64,000 nt of DNA from Opitutaceae bacterium BACL24 MAG-120322-bin51 (GTDB lineage Bacteria > Verrucomicrobiota > Verrucomicrobiia > Opitutales > Coraliomargaritaceae). Under the pieces are notes generated by a model that was given only the letters and a program-made list of their open reading frames with translations, was not told the DNA's origin and ran no database searches. The position numbers and the translations under genes are program-made. This document shows, one piece after another, positions 63,147 to 64,000 of the stretch. The stretch's first letter is position 1. Each line of letters opens with the position of its first letter. The stretch lies in contig CAJJBI010000005.1 in NCBI GenBank assembly GCA_905182465.1, positions 186,001 to 250,000 of the forward strand. The letters run 5' to 3'.

Positions 63147-63348
63147 TTAATTGATACCTTGCAGGCTTCAAACGAAATGGCAATGACGTTTGGCTGACGA
63201 AGGTGGCAGCTACAGCAGTCACAGCGACTTCACTAGCTAATCGAGAGGTGTAAATACTTTTCCATGCGCTTGAGCCCCTCCTGTAGAAGTAAGTCAAACC
63301 CAATCAAACATTGACCCCATACCAGTAAACTTCATCGTTTTGCGCCTT

Positions 63349-64000
63349 ATGATAGCTCCAGCACCCAGTGATACTTTAATGGAAGACATCGTCGGCCTGT
63401 GTAAACGCCGCGGTTTTATTTTCCAATCCTCCGAAATCTACGGCGGCTATAACGGCTTCTATGACTACGGCCCCCTCGGAGTCGAGCTGCGTAACAATAT
63501 TAAGCAAGCTTGGTGGCGCGACTTCGTGCAGTGCCGCGACGACATAGAGGGCCTCGATTCCACCATCATCATGCACCCAAAGATCTGGAAGGCATCTGGC
63601 CACGTGGATGGTTTCTCCGACCCCATGGTCGATTGCAAAGAGTCCAAGCTTCGCTACCGTGCCGATCAACTTTTCTTCGCCCCCGTTAGTGTAGATGGCG
63701 AAACCATTGGCTACGTCTCCGTCGTCGAGTGTATCGACCAGCAAGAAGTGGCCGAAAAAGCTGCTGCTGAAATGAAGCGTAAAATGGCGAAGCAAGGCGA
63801 ACTTGATACAATCGAGCTAAAAGAATATACCGAAGCCAAGCCCGAACAATACGAATTGATCCCCTCGCCCGCGACTGGCAAACCCGGTAGCCTAACCGAG
63901 CCACGCGAGTTCAAACTAATGTTTGAAACCAAGGTGGGCCCTCTCGCCGACGACGCCGCAACCGCCTACCTGCGTCCCGAGACTGCACAAGGCATTTTTG
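63349..64000 (+). CDS. glyS: Glycyl-tRNA synthetase (partial, runs off the window)
   Basis: The frame is open from the ATG at 63349 to the window end. It encodes [60 protein letters not shown] and [12 protein letters not shown], the signatures of the homodimeric alpha2 class II enzyme (eukaryote/Thermus type; glyQS). An insert between FSDPM and RPETAQ holds helical residues [20 protein letters not shown]. Start alternatives are 63349 ([11 protein letters not shown]) and 63379 (MEDIVG). About a third of the protein is visible. Confidence 0.95.
   Translation, partial: MIAPAPSDTLMEDIVGLCKRRGFIFQSSEIYGGYNGFYDYGPLGVELRNNIKQAWWRDFVQCRDDIEGLDSTIIMHPKIWKASGHVDGFSDPMVDCKESKLRYRADQLFFAPVSVDGETIGYVSVVECIDQQEVAEKAAAEMKRKMAKQGELDTIELKEYTEAKPEQYELIPSPATGKPGSLTEPREFKLMFETKVGPLADDAATAYLRPETAQGIF

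Overview
This window looks like a chromosomal segment of a Gram-negative, probably marine, bacterium of the Verrucomicrobiota (class Opitutae, Puniceicoccales-like). The inference rests on kdsB (CMP-Kdo synthesis, so LPS), OmpL/bbp2-like outer-membrane porins, the rpsL-rpsG-fusA-rpsJ gene order with S10 detached from the rest of the S10 operon (known from the chlamydial/PVC lineage), a GlgM-GlgE alpha-glucan pair, a monomeric NADP isocitrate dehydrogenase and an exosortase-associated EpsI-type gene beside an O-antigen-ligase-like gene. No 16S rRNA or tRNA gene was seen, so the taxonomy is inference.

Layout. 1-7.6 kb: end of transketolase, an ammonium module (amtB-glnB) behind a near-consensus sigma54 promoter, HIT hydrolase, nrdR with an overlapping unknown gene, trpB with a TrpG/PabA glutaminase, kdsB, rhodanese. 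7.7-15.8 kb: a cell-surface/signalling block with a CHASE2 adenylate cyclase, FecR-domain protein and O-antigen ligase in one operon, then an EpsI-like gene and a KAS III-ACP-NeuD-type acyltransferase cassette. 15.9-23.9 kb: accB-accC, an Asp23/AmaP-like envelope pair, lipoprotein, icd, aspartate aminotransferase and a ribbon-helix-helix protein with a 180-residue lysine/alanine/valine tail. 24-30.8 kb: a LolA-like secreted protein, secG, an RluA-type pseudouridine synthase and three tandem porin genes whose leaders carry remnants resembling the start of the pseudouridine synthase gene. 30.9-41.6 kb: DUF423 protein, thioesterase, surE, a repetitive secreted protein, glyA, PIN-PhoH, rnc, mfd. 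41.8-45.4 kb: the str cluster. 45.6-53.8 kb: nucleoside transporter, folD, RDD protein, REC-histidine kinase, proC, glgM, glgE. 53.8-55 kb: an AT-rich gap with a small RHH protein and a decayed gene. 55-64 kb: dnaE, queE, a cyclophilin lipoprotein, an NtrC-type regulator, a DUF374 acyltransferase and the start of glycyl-tRNA synthetase.

A major feature of the data is the number of single-base frameshifts in otherwise well-conserved genes (tkt, kdsB, icd, glyA, secG, glgM, the NtrC-type gene and others). Several lie in homopolymer runs and hit housekeeping genes, so most are probably sequencing or consensus errors and not true pseudogenes. Where the reading frame is interrupted, the whole gene is given as one feature with the suspected shift positions. 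The one convincing decayed gene is at about 54.5-54.9 kb.

The most interesting observations are the triple porin array with its rluA-like leader remnants, the tandem RHH-histone-like protein, the surface-sugar acylation cassette next to an exosortase-type locus, and the sigma54 promoter of amtB.
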